From the NCBI GenBank assembly GCA_903813345.2, contig CAIIXF020000001.1, forward strand, positions 40,641,366-40,705,365: a stretch of 64,000 nt of DNA, read 5' to 3'. The stretch's first letter is position 1; each line of letters starts with the position of its first letter. Positions 22,045 through 32,838 of the stretch are shown piece by piece. The position numbers were made by a program, and so were the translations under genes. The notes below the pieces were generated by a model. The model searched no databases. It was given only the letters and a program-made list of their open reading frames with translations, and was not told where the DNA came from. Source of the stretch: Owenia fusiformis (taxonomy: Eukaryota > Annelida > Polychaeta > Sabellida > Oweniidae).

Positions 22045-22165
22045 GACATATTGCTATTGTCTCAAATTTTTTTGTGGACGGCGTTCGGTGGTTGGCGTGC
22101 GGCGTCTGTTACAAATGCCAGGGGTGACATTTTGCATGTTAATGCCTTGTTAAAATATGTTGCTG
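22045..22165 (+). repeat. dispersed repeat Z, copy 1
   Basis: The core GGTGACATTTTGCATGTTAA plus TGCCTTGT (22124-22151) is preceded by a stretch with CTCAAATTTTTTTGTGG, GTTCGGTGGTTGG and TGTTACAAATG. The same order occurs at 53075-53185. The core alone also occurs at 38468-38500 and, weakly, at 54907-54935. All copies lie in the same orientation. The family may be a short retroposon or a TIR element with eroded ends. Confidence 0.65.
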
Positions 22166-22279
22166 TCACTTTCAGCTAGCAAAGATGTCATAACATCATG
22201 GAAATTATTTTATTACTATTGCATTTTTGTTTTCAGGAATACACTCATATTTATTTACACGAATAAAAAATATATTCGT

Positions 22280-22455
22280 TCCAGGGGCGGATCTGAAAAT
22301 CAAGAGTAGGGGATCCTAAATCTGAAAATTGGAGCCCAGTTTATAAAAAACAGACTCAAAATTGAAATAAATAATGCCCAGTAATGCCAAATTGTTACCT
22401 TAATTGCTCAATTTATGTGGAGAGAAGCAGATCTTGTGGCCGAATACGTTTTTTG
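22280..22455. repeat. fragment of a GGGGCGGATC-type repeat
   Basis: CCAGGGGCGGATCTGAAAAT resembles one end of a widely dispersed invertebrate inverted-repeat element. No matching right end was found, so this is a remnant. Confidence 0.35.
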
Positions 22456-22459
22456 GCCC

Positions 22460-22681
22460 TTACTTTTTGGGGCCCTCCAAAGGCCCTCCGCCAGATCGGC
22501 CATAGCGTTTTACCTTAAGTATGCCAACACGCATATTCAAAAATTGGGTCCTCAGCCCTTGTAATTTTTCTTTTTTACATTCCAACACGAGGTAGTCATC
22601 TATCTCATTTATAAAAACATGAGCGGTTTCCAAATTAAGTTCAGGAGCCATCTTTTGAATATACGTGGAATCCATCGACAA
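22460..22681 (-). CDS. uncharacterised first-exon-like ORF
   Basis: The 73-residue frame starts MSMDSTYIQKMAPELN (the second Met at codon 2 or 3 is also possible). It continues LETAHVFINEIDDYLVLECK and reaches FLNMRVGILK, where AAGGTAAAAC offers a donor. After that point the translation becomes Gly- and Pro-rich, as expected for intron. Its upstream DNA (22685-22985) is shared with 12896-13742 in inverse orientation. The frame may therefore be the first exon of a gene or element duplicated with its promoter. The family is not recognised. Confidence 0.35.
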   Translation of the reverse strand: MSMDSTYIQKMAPELNLETAHVFINEIDDYLVLECKKEKLQGLRTQFLNMRVGILKVKRYGRSGGGPLEGPKK

Positions 22682-22985
22682 ATGATTAAAAAACGAACGC
22701 GGACATCTATCGAGTGTATTCGAAAAAATAAATAAACTCAGAATACTTGGGTCGGGTCAGAATACTTCGGCAAGAGTCAGAATAGATGGGTAGCCAAGAA
22801 TACTTGGGCCTTCACACACGTAAGTGATTTTTATGATGTTTATTCATTTGTCAGCACGTATTATACATTGAAAAACCAGTGTGTTTTTTCCGGAGTAAAT
22901 ACCCCATTTTTTGCATTGGATCGAGTCTGGTCCACATCTACGATATCGAGAGTCGATAACTTGGCCAGACGGGTTTGGTTACGTC
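22675..22985 (-). repeat. repeat family A, copy 2
   Basis: The reverse complement of this stretch matches 12896-12995 and 13590-13742. Shared words are CCGTCTGGCC, TCCAATGC, TTTACTCCGGAAAAAAC, ATTCTGACTCTTGCCGAAGT, CTCGATAGATGTCC and TTTTTTAATCATTT. Compared with copy 1, about 600 bp between the two blocks is absent. The hairpin repeat occupies 22924-22980. Confidence 0.6.
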
Positions 22986-23159
22986 TGTTCCAGTGCCCCT
23001 CCACAAAAAGTCCTACACTCCACACGCTAGAACTTCCTATGGAAATGACATACCTTGATAGTCTCTGTAGTACCCAATCAATTTCTGCAAAACACCCTGT
23101 TCATAGCTGCTAGAATACAGTAAATAACGAGAATTTTATTTTTGGAAACTTTAATTTTC

Positions 23160-23411
23160 CCGCATATCCGGTTAGACATGCGCATGTAGGCATAGAAAAG
23201 GACACGAAAAGCACGAACTTGAGCCCCGAATGAGAAGTTATTTTTGAAGCCTGATTTAATTATTAAAAATGAAAACTAGTGGTCGGATAAGAAGAATATT
23301 AACAATAGTATATCAACTGAAATATATCAAGCCCATAATTTTTGTATATTTAGATTTAATTTTGTGAAAAAAAAGAAATAATTTCGTTCGTCTTTTTAGT
23401 GAATTTCCAAA
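23160..23411 (+). promoter_or_regulatory. MICOS10 promoter and 5' UTR region
   Basis: The 250 bp before the start codon contain CATCCGG-like CATATCCGG (about 23163) and ATGCGCATG (about 23179), an NRF1-type half palindrome. NRF1 is a known regulator of many nuclear genes for mitochondrial proteins. No TATA box is evident, so initiation is probably dispersed. The start codon context is CCAAAATGG, a good initiator. The transcription start cannot be fixed from sequence alone. Confidence 0.45.
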
Positions 23412-26400
23412 ATGGCAGAATCAAACCGGTCAGAGGATGAACTGGGGAAGAAATGGGACCGTTGCCTCTCAGATTCTATTATAAAAACAGGTATGTTAAT
23501 AGATTTTGTAGCTTTGACATGTTGACCCAAAAATGAATATGTGGGAGGTACATTTCAATTGGAAATTACAGGTTACTTTGGCTCTGAGAAATTTTGGGTC
23601 AAAATTTTTTTTCGAAACCCAAACCGATCTCCTTCACGTTTGTGGGAAGTCTTCCTATTAGCTGATTATATTAGTTTAGTTAATAATAGTTTATATTCAG
23701 TGAAAGTGAAATTCTCTTTTCATATCTTCATGGCTATTGCCGCATTGCGCATGCATCTCGTATGTTACTCGAGTCTCTAGCTTACAGCTAGACGAAACTT
23801 CATTGATTTCGTATGTACTGTGCTACACGCACCTAGAACTCATTTTTAATAAATTTTATAAATATTTTTAAGAATATTAATCATATTTAGGATGAAGCGT
23901 TGCTTGTCTGGATTTAGATATTTCAAAATTTCATTTCGGAGTTTGACACATGGTGAAATTTTCTCGCTGTAGCTAAAAATGGCTTCCGGTTCTGGACGTG
24001 AATAACATTTGAAATTATTCTCGCTTAAAGAAATCAAATATAACAATAGATTCAGACGGGGATGTGAGCTGATGTTCTTCAAATCTATACATAAAGGTAT
24101 ATTTCATATTATTATGCCATATTTACTGTGCGTGTGACACAATGATTTACAATATTTATAATATTAAGGCAGCTCAATCTTCCTCCTCAAAGCCGGAATA
24201 TAGAGAAGGCTTTGGACCGAAGTAACTCGTATGCACCCACGTACGCATCAGACAATCAGATAGACTCTAGGTCAAATCGCGAAAGGCGCTCCGAGTCTAA
24301 AGTCGGAGTCAATATTCCAATATATTACTACGGTCCAAAGCCTTCTCTATATTCCGACTTTGAGTAGAAAGATTGAGCTGCCTTGGTATTATAAATATTG
24401 TAAATCATTGTGTCACATCCACAGAAAATATGGCATAATAATATGAAATATACTTCTATGTGAGAATAATTTCAAAGTTTCCTCCATTTTAATTCACATC
24501 CGGAACCAGAAGCCATTTTTAGCTACAGCAGGCCAGTAGCCAGAATTTTCCAAGGGGGGGTTCACTTTACCCAAAAATTCTAGGGGGGTTCACTTTGGCA
24601 AATTTGGCCAAAAATCACTCAGAAAATGGTCAGAATGATGAAAAACTGCCCGAACCTCCTGAACCCCCCCTGGCTATGGGCCTGTACAGCGAGAAAATTT
24701 CACCATGTGTCAAACTCCGAAAAAAATTTTAAATATCTAAATCCAGACAAGCAATGTTTCATCCTTAATATAATTAATATTCTTAAAAATATTTATAAAA
24801 TTTATTAAATATGAGTTCTAGGTGCATGTAGCACTTTTTCTAGATTACATACGAAATCAATGGAGTCACGCCCCGGTGATCGTACAAATCGGATGGAGGG
24901 AGGTTTTAAATTATATTCTGTTCAAATTCTATCACTGTTGAATTAGATATCTGCTTCATATGGGCTTATTAGCCTTTTGCAGATTATTGACATAGACATA
25001 GGGGGATTAGGCGATTTCTGCAAAAAAACTCAACAAATTTGGAAGATTTATTTTCTCAACTGAATTGCCAAATGAATAGTTGCAGTGCATGGCAAAATAT
25101 GTTAGGTCATCTAGTATTTTTTTTGAACTGATACCCTTCTAAGATATGAGATCTATTAAGAAAGGCGCATCATCACCAACGTGCAAAAGTCAATGTTTTT
25201 GCTATAAATCGGGCAATAATGTTTGGTCAGTAAGCTGGGTAGTTCCTCACATTGTCATGGTCTGTTCAGTGAATAATTTTCAAAGTTTGAAGATTGCTTA
25301 TTTTTGCATTCTTGCCTTATAAATCAGAACTTGCACAGCTGTTTTGATTATAGAGTCTTATAGTTATTAAGTTATCCAATCACCCGGAATTATAAAGTAT
25401 AACTTTTTAGCCTCATTTGACTGTTTTTTTTGTTTACTGATAAGATTGAGTCTGAATTTTGGCAATGGATGACGTCATCAGAATTATTATGTACATCAGT
25501 CTCTACAATGTCCAATCAAATAGCAGGCCACATGATCAAGCACAAGCTCATGTTTCCAAGAGTTTTTCAATGATGCCTGCTTATGAAGACTTGGTCTATT
25601 ATTAGACTAGGCCCCATTGAGTCATTGACCCAGGGAAAAGTCGCTTTTTCTTCCTGGCTGCGCTACTGCAGTTCCTTCATGTATTTGATCTTCGATGTAT
25701 GTTAATTTCAATATTGTTTTGATTGCAGCAAGTGGTGTAGGCCTAGGAATTGTTTTCTCAGTCATCTTTTTCCGAAGTAAGTAAAAATATATAAATAACT
25801 ATAAAGTAGTCTATGTGGTCTGCAATAAGATTGACAAACTCAGTAAATGTCTCATACTACTTTAAATTAATAGACATAGACGGTCAAAAATATCTACCAA
25901 CAAGCAATGAAATCATCAAAACAATAGACTATCAGCAACACTCTTAAGCTCCTGTAAGTATGTATATGATGCTAGAATCATTCCAAATGAGGAATCATAA
26001 TAACAGCAATACCTGTACAAATATACAGGTAGATGTATCATAAAAGTAAATATTTGTAATGATTGTGTTTCAGGGAGACCCTGGCCTGTTGCATTTGGTG
26101 CTGGTGTTGGCATAGGAATGGCCTATGCTAATTGTCAACATGATTTTATGAATCCTTATCTATTACATGGAAACAGAATAAAGGTATGTTTCATTGGACA
26201 GTGAACAGAGGACTTGCTTTATAGAAATATAGATGCCAGTAGTAGTATTGGTAAGGCTTGTATACTGTTCCTTTTAGGAAGCTGAAAAATACCTATTTTT
26301 GTACTATGGTTTAAGATTAATACAGCCCAACAACATGTATCTACAACTTTTAATTCACAAAATCAATTAGAATCAAGAGAAAAATACTGTTGAATACAAG

Positions 26401-26498
26401 TGCATGTATATATATTTTATTATTCAAATTTTAATATGTTCCATATCCTTTATTTTCAGCTCCCTGCTAAGACAGAGTCAGAGTCACAGACAGCTTAA
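23412..26498 (+). CDS. MICOS10: MICOS complex subunit MIC10, four coding exons
   Basis: The exons are 23412-23490, 25729-25776, 26074-26183 and 26460-26498 (TAA at 26496). All introns are GT-AG and the phases agree, giving 91 residues. MIC10 bends the mitochondrial inner membrane at cristae junctions and oligomerises through glycine motifs in two membrane helices. Here helix 1 (about 26-41) carries G29, G31 and G33. A positive loop RRRPWP (42-47) follows. Helix 2 (about 46-61) has G51, G53, G55 and G57, the hallmark GxGxGxG. The conserved tail motif NCQHDFxxPYLLHG follows (62-75). The family is usually about 80 residues. The extra length is in the polar N-terminus and the Ser/Glu-rich C-terminus. 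Intron 1 (2.2 kb) holds a large palindrome and a copy of repeat Y. The identification is firm. Confidence 0.95.
23800..24864. mobile_element. 1.06-kb palindrome in MICOS10 intron 1
   Basis: The left arm from CATTGATTTCGTATGTA through GCACCTAGAACTCAT, TCCAGACAAGC-type, GGTGAAATTTTCTCGCTGTA and AAGGCTTTGGACCG is matched in reverse by the right arm, ending near TACATACGAAATCAATGG. The centre is about 24235-24335 and arms are about 440 bp. The right arm is lengthened by a 156-bp insertion (24529-24684). No coding sequence was found. In the pre-mRNA this intron could fold into a very long double-stranded hairpin. Confidence 0.85.
24529..24684. mobile_element. GTAGCCAG TIR element, 5-bp TSD TACAG
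   Basis: The ends CAGGCCAGTAGCCAG and CTGGCTATGGGCCTG form terminal inverted repeats, and TACAG flanks both sides (24524-24528 and 24685-24689). The opposite arm of the surrounding palindrome holds the uninterrupted site (CTGTA at 23967-23971 on the + strand), so the insertion and its 5-bp duplication are directly demonstrated. The interior, with GGGGGGTTCACTTT words, is non-coding. Confidence 0.9.
25057..25228 (+). repeat. dispersed repeat Y, copy 2
   Basis: This matches 14807-14970 closely: AACTGAATTGCCAAATGAAT, GCAGTGCATGGCAAAATATG, CTGATACCCTTCTAAGATAT and AAATCGGGCAA. It lies in MICOS10 intron 1 in the sense orientation. Confidence 0.7.
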
Positions 26499-27030
26499 TG
26501 TAGAAACAGTTAGGACAATTTTGCAGTGAGGAATGTAATATTAATGCCAAATTATGAAATATGAGCTCACGTGGATGTCTAGATATTTATGCAAGAGTGA
26601 TGTGTTGAAAACAATTTAGTCAAAATACAATTAAAGGTACAAGTCATTATTGCTGACTTTGGATTTAGATTTTTAGTGGAAATGGATTTTGAAGAATGTA
26701 GATGCTACAAACAACATTGACTAACTGTGCCATTCAGACTGAAGAACATTCTAAAGTGAATAAAACCTTCTATTTCTAATATTCTAAAGACCACTGAAAC
26801 CCATATATGAAACATAATCCACACAGTGCATTTAAGGAAATCACATACAGAAAATACTGGTTTGAGAATGGACTTATGGCCATAAAATCATCGTTCAAAT
26901 TATTTATATAAATAAGGAATGTGTTTTGTATACTTCAAGTTCAATATGTTGACAAAATATCATTTTATACAGACAGAAAAAAGTATGCCCTGTATAGCCT
27001 TCAAGATAAAATAAACATGTTATAACTTAT
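26499..27030 (+). other. MICOS10: MICOS10 3' UTR with polyadenylation signals
   Basis: AATAAA occurs at 26759-26764 and again at 27010-27015. The second sits in a typical setting followed by a T-rich stretch (about 27032-27045). Either could end the mRNA, giving a 3' UTR of roughly 290 or 530 nt. Which one is used cannot be told from sequence. Confidence 0.5.
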
Positions 27031-28057
27031 AATTCAAGTTTATTTTTATGTGCATTTTTACAACAAAGAATGTTGATGAATAGGCTTATCTGAAGCTGTC
27101 ATTTGGAACTGGAAACCCATTGAAGATTAACTCATCCACAAGAAAGTGTTTTTAGATATATTTAAAGGATTTGATTCAATAATAGCCATGGTTGGAAAGT
27201 ATTAAATACCCATAAAGCAATAGCCATGATCTTGTACAGTGATTGTGAAGAGTTTAATAGATTTGATCAATATACCCTGGGATATCATTTGTAGTGTGTG
27301 ACTGATAATCCTGGAGATCATCCAAATGTATTTTACAAGCATAAATGAAGTACTTTGAAGAAGGATACCTGGAGATGAGTTCTTATCTTTTTACAGGGTG
27401 TAGTAAAATAAAATTAGACTTGAATGGACTATAATGAGAATGCTAGCTATAATGCAGAATAACTGATTGTAATCTATTCACTTTCACATCATCATGGGTA
27501 GAATGACATTTGAGCTAACAAAATTAATTGATATTTACAAAAGCTTTTTATTGTTGGTTATTTTCTCAAAAGATTCCTGATTATATAAAAGATCTCATTT
27601 TCATACTACCTTTCTTAAGTCTTCACACGGTGAAATTAGATATCTTTTAAGATGTTTGAAAGATGTCACTCTAAATAGTAGAAAAATAGACCGATGTACT
27701 ACATTATATTATGACTAATTCGTCTAATGGATAAGCACACTGCTTTCTTAATAACATTACAGACAGTTAGGCCTAAACAGTTTAGGTAATGGTACAAAGG
27801 ACATCTGAGGACAAACTTGCTTTTAAGATGTACAGCAAATGGAGAAGGCAACACAGGGGCTTGCAATACAGTTTAAAAAGTTTTTAGCAACCACATTTCA
27901 TTTACGTGTATTAGATTGAATTATCGAATTGGAATTCACCACCCAAATAATAAAGGTTCATTACTACATGGAATGTGGTTCAAATGTTCAATTGCTGGTC
28001 ATAACCTGGTAACCAGGATGGTCTATTGTGGTAACCAGGGGTACATTCCTGTAAACA
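27031..28057. other. intergenic, no gene recognised
   Basis: AT-rich DNA downstream of MICOS10 with no recognisable feature. Confidence 0.5.
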
Positions 28058-28702
28058 TTCTTAAAGGATTGGTAGCGATATGGTTAACTAAATTGAACAC
28101 ATTTTTCTCTAAACGAGTAATCAAAAAATTCTGAAAAATTACACATCATGAATGTTATGGTCATCTTTTGAATTGTAACAATTTAATTTGAAAATATTAA
28201 ACACTGTCTTTCGTTCTTGGTACTGTATGTTTTGAATGAAATGAAACATCTATCAGAACCTCGTTGGAACAAAATAACATATACACAATATATTTAGGTT
28301 TCTCAATATTGTTATTATACAAAGGAAAGTTTGGTTCATTTCATCTTAAAAATAAAATAAAGGTATTTTGTCTAATGAACGAAATTTTCCTTTTATCAGT
28401 TTATATATAACTACGATATTGAGATTGAGTACACTGTGTATAGGCCATTTTGTTCCAACAAGGAACGGATAGATATTTTATCAAGAATTGAAAGAAAAGA
28501 ACAAAAAACAAAAACACTGAAAAACAAAAATTGTTTATGAAAACAATTTTATAAATAATTTTCACATTGAATTATTGTCAATGGTGACCATTACATAAAG
28601 TATGTGTTTTTTCTATTACAGATTGTTTTCAGTAATTGGTTTAAAAGATAAATAATGTTAAATTTAGTTCACCATATCGCTACCAATCCTTTATGAATTA
28701 AA
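28058..28702. mobile_element. 645-bp foldback element
   Basis: The left arm opens with ATTCTTAAAGGATTGGTAGC and the right arm, read in reverse, with AATTCATAAAGGATTGGTAG. The arms stay related through GATATGG(T/G)(T/G)AACTAAAT, a TGGTCA block, the ATCTATC...GTTGGAACAAAAT block and AAAGGAAA(G/A)TTT near the centre (about 28375). Arms are about 310 bp but more diverged than in the 20.9-kb palindrome, so this copy is older. It is non-coding, and no sure target duplication is seen. Confidence 0.75.
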
Positions 28703-29755
28703 AAGTCTATTTTTCAACTATGATGTCATGATTTCCAGTTGCAATTTTTTTTGAAAAAATCCCTGGAACCTTAGGTCTCATTGAGAATTCTTTCAATATT
28801 TTGATTGTAATCTCATTTTTACATTTTAGCTCATGAAGGTAAAACCTCCCCTTGTCACCTAAGAGTAACCTGGCCATGTGACTTCCTAGCTAGCATTCCA
28901 ATATTCATATTTTACTGAGTCAATCTGCCATAGTAATAGCAGAAGAAAATTCCCAAATTTTTCCAATCCACCAAATTAAATAGCGCCAAATGAAAGCAAT
29001 TTACAGTATTTGAAATTGTTTCTCGTGTCAAATCCATTATTTGCATGCCTTGTTTATGTCTGTAAATGTAGTGCAAAAATTGATTTATATAAACAATACA
29101 CTATTATTATAACACACTAAAGTTTAGTCAATGCATTAGGAATGAGCATTTTTGCTTTAATTTGCAATAAATTTTTTAAAGCTATAAAAGAAAACTCAAC
29201 TGGGAATTTAAACCCATGCTGGATGACTGAGTTAATATTGTTCGGGATACATTTTTGGCTCGCCCTGTAATAATACTATTATAGAGCGAAGCGGCTCGTT
29301 GATCAATTTGTATCGCGTTCGTATTTCTGAAGCAATCAGGCAGGGCAAATTTCATAACGAGGCTACCCATCATTTCCTGCCTGATATTTGTTTGGGATAC
29401 GGAGCTTCGTGAGCTTTCGTGGATTCTGCCTCAGTACGCAAGTAAGTAGATATATTGAATTGCTAAATCTATGAAGTAGAGTATTTTTATATACAATAAA
29501 CACAAACGATAGCTCGCTGTTAGTTCTGACATCTTTGAGTGGCGTCTAACTTTGATATTTTTTTTATGTTTTTTTTATTTCTTCTCAAATCTCATGATGA
29601 TTCAATTTTTTTCAATTTTTACTTTTCAACAATACTTAACTCGAGTCTCTCACAAGAGCATGTGGTGCCATCTATATGCTGTTCTGGATAGTGAACAGTT
29701 GTAGTAAGGTGAAAAGGAAAGTAACCAAGCCAAAACACACATACTGAAAGTCTGC
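28703..29755. other. intergenic, no gene recognised
   Basis: A moderately GC-richer stretch at 29240-29420 (GAGCGAAGCGGCTCGTTG, GGAGCTTCGTGAGC) stands out from the AT-rich surroundings, but no gene, TIR or RNA fold could be supported. Confidence 0.45.
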
Positions 29756-29756
29756 A

Positions 29757-29860
29757 TAGTCCAAGGGTGTAGCCAGGATTAGTGGTGCTATTACAAGAGG
29801 TCGCAGGCTTATCAAAATTAGGGTGGTTTGGGGGCTTACTCCCCCGGAAAATAGGCTTCA
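29757..29860. repeat. decayed GTAGCCAG element
   Basis: CCAAGGGTGTAGCCAGGATT at the left and GGGGGCTTACTCCCCCGG toward the right resemble the CAGGGGCGTAGCCAG family seen intact elsewhere in the window. No intact right terminus or target duplication remains. Confidence 0.5.
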
Positions 29861-31470
29861 AGATGTCGCATACTACTGAATAGATTGTCGCGGAATTCTG
29901 TACTCATGAATGTTAAAATTATGATGTTAGTTGGAGACCTAACCTTTATTTGACCAGCCCACTTCTTTCCTGTCTCATTTATACAGTTGAAATTGTAATT
30001 CTTGAGTTCTAATTATCCTAAATCCTTCGTTCTATAAGTATAATGTCGAAGCAATTTCAACTTAGAAATTCTGGTTGTTTTGCAACACCAAGAAACGAAA
30101 TTATTATAATAAGATTTCGCTAACGCTACTAAACGTGTAGCGAGATATCATATTCTTTTCAAATATTCATATAATTTATATATATTCATATAGTTGTCCG
30201 TTTATGTTATTAATTAAACTAGTATTGAAATAATGATTTCGATTAGTTAAACACGCGATTAGTTTGACATGCGCATAAAGAGGATTTTAATTTTCAAAAT
30301 TGGTTCCAAATTTTTGACAAAAATCTCCTAATTACTCATGTTATACGAAATTACTTCACTAAAAATATTGCAGAGTGATTTCGGAGCATTCAAAGATAGG
30401 GTAGGTGCATAGTTTATCGCAGTTTGCTGCTGCGTCATTATAAATATAGGTATGCGTAATGGCCATGATATCATCATGGCCATTGGGAAAGGCTACTGGA
30501 AAATATAGGATTTTTAGGCTTAATTGGCACATTCTGAACATTTTTTCAGGTTCATATAGTCAAAACAGTAATGTTTGTGAGTACTTTGAATTTAAAAAAT
30601 AAGCTATCAAATGACCATACTGAAACAGTTTATGTAAAAATAAAAACATTTATATTTATCCTAACTTTTGTATATTTTAGTTTGTTTTCTAGTTTAGCTA
30701 TCATATCTGCGTCCTCTTATATTTTAATACTTCTCCGCCATGTTATTTTCGGAAAAATTAACATAGCTGAAACTCCCTAAATTACAAAAGGCCACAGCTT
30801 TGCTGCACATTATACATTACTCTCTGAAATGGGTCGAAAAAACATTCATTTGATGAACAATTTACAAGTCTTGATCAAAAAAGGAGTATTTCAGCGCTCC
30901 AATACTTGCACGGATTGATGATACTGATGGAAAACACAGTTAGAGACCAAAAGTAAGCCGCTGATCGACTTCATTCGTGTTGCGTCCTGGGAAAGCTATT
31001 ATATCAAAATCCACATAGCTTTCGCAGGAAGTAAACTGTTGCAATATGGTCATTTGATTGCTTATTTTATAGATTCAAAGTACTTGAAATAAAATTTTGA
31101 ATCAGACTTTAGGAACAAAATGTATGATTTATTTCTAAAAGTTTGGGATTTTTGGGCTTATTTGGCGCATTCTAAGAGATTTTTTATGATTTATTTCAAT
31201 TTACACTTTTGGTCTTGACTCTCAATAGCACACAGCTGTGTATTCACCGAATATGTAGCTACATTCATGTATTGGTCAGAAATAGCTGACAATTACATTT
31301 TAGGTAGGATGTTAGTCTCAGGAAACTGCTTATTTAGATTTCATTTTGTAGATATTAGATAAATCAATCAGGGCTGTTCTACATGACACAAAATAACATT
31401 TTTGACTTCTAGAAATAAAGAATTTTGAATTTTCCGAGGTAAAGGTTCGATGTCTGATTCTCAGTGACAA
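29861..31470. other. intergenic, weak internal repeats
   Basis: TAGGATTTTTAGGCTTAATT plus GGCACATTCTGA (about 30507) recurs as GGGATTTTTGGGCTTATTTG plus GCGCATTCTAA (about 31145). An AGAGACCAAAAGT word (about 30950) has an inverse partner ACTTTTGGTCTTGACTCT (about 31206). These hint at a decayed element between about 30500 and 31230, but bounds are unclear. Confidence 0.4.
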
Positions 31471-31848
31471 ATGTCAAATTCTCAAACTCATCTTCTTGTC
31501 AATTTCTCTATCAATCTATTATTAATTACACTCAAGGTTACTCCTAATGTTGAACTACATGACAACTACAACTTACTAATTCCAAGTTGTAGCCATTTTG
31601 AAAAAAAAGTTGGGAGGAAGCAAGCCCACCCAAAGGGGGGATGTTGGGAAAGTTCCCTTTTTAAAGATTTTTATTTGATTAAATGCAAATGTGGCTCTCA
31701 TAAATGCTCAGATTGTTCAGAGGCCCTATGTTCTAAGAAAATTTCAAATTTTTTGGAGGTATACCCCCATTACTGCCTAGCTTGCGGCAAATATATTGCT
31801 TTAAATGATAGGAGCTTTGAAAATTTGAAGAATGAAACAAAATGGTAG
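31471..31848 (+). CDS. Cys-rich uncharacterised ORF
   Basis: The frame has 125 residues. The C-terminal half has spaced cysteines in the pattern CKCGSHKCSDC, a further Cys five residues on, and after about 17 residues CLAC. This arrangement can bind zinc. The N-terminal third is hydrophobic and may not be translated, and Met24 or an upstream exon could be the true start. No named family is recognised. The cysteine pattern makes chance less likely than for other frames in the area, but no promoter, splice partner or element ends were found. It could be a relic of a transposon gene. Confidence 0.4.
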   Translation: MSNSQTHLLVNFSINLLLITLKVTPNVELHDNYNLLIPSCSHFEKKVGRKQAHPKGGCWESSLFKDFYLIKCKCGSHKCSDCSEALCSKKISNFLEVYPHYCLACGKYIALNDRSFENLKNETKW

Positions 31849-32838
31849 TCATAAAAAGGAAAACAGATTGCTTTTCAAATCAGTTTTTTCATTTTTTTCT
31901 ATTTCTAGGACTATGTTTGATGTTATGAATATTGGTTTATCAATTTATATTTATTCTGGACTGTCAAGATCCCTACCCAGAGAGTAAATTAGTAATTAAA
32001 GTTTCCCACCTGAAAGCAATTATAACTGGTTAAACATATTCAAAATTTCGGGAATGGGCATTTCAAAAGTCCCTATTCCCAGGATGAAATTGTCAAAATC
32101 CTACCCCCTGGAATTATACTGCTTGTTAATTTATCCCGACTCCGCCTATGAGGGGTATGCAAACCTTTGAAAAATGGCCTTAAAGAAAATCTTTTGAATA
32201 ATGGCCAATTCTCCATGAGATCTTTTTACATCTTCTTGGTAAAAGACTTCTAAGACTTGGGAAAATCTAATTTTCATTAGTAAAACATTCTAAAGAAAAA
32301 TAATATAATTAGGTGCAACAAGGCAGTTTTCAATAGAATTATTGCATGTCAGTCATACCAGTTGCTTCATTGTTGGTTGAATCAATTTTATGATTAAGTC
32401 TGAGCATTCAGACTGGGGAACATGCAACTCACCTGTTTACACTGTATCACATGTTTTCATTAATATTACTGAGCAGTGTCATTGGTAATTCCACACTTTG
32501 CTTTCCTTTATTAATCAATGTCGTGTCAGAGAATAGATAGATACTGTTATACTGTAGATATACATGTGTACAATATGAAATAGTACTTTTTATGATCAAG
32601 GATGTTGAACTTGTATTGTAATACAACCATGGCCCGTGATACAACTAATTGTACGCTGTTTGTTGCAATTAATAGTAACATATTCAATGGAGAATTGTTT
32701 TCAAGTAATAGTATGCATTTCAAGTAATAGTATATGCATATGTGTATAATATGAAAATGTGTTACCATGTAGTATGGCAAACATTGCTTGAGTCATACAC
32801 TGTATTTATATAAGTATGTATCTCATGGACCTAATTAT
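31849..32838. other. intergenic, no gene recognised
   Basis: No supported feature. The GTGATACA/ATGTGTAC-rich AT sequence is unremarkable. Confidence 0.5.

Noticed and set aside
29190-29260. Minus-strand words like ACTCAGTCATCC and GGTTTAAATTCCC, resembling tRNA A and B boxes.
   Set aside because: The two boxes are far too close for a tRNA, and no cloverleaf stems can be drawn.
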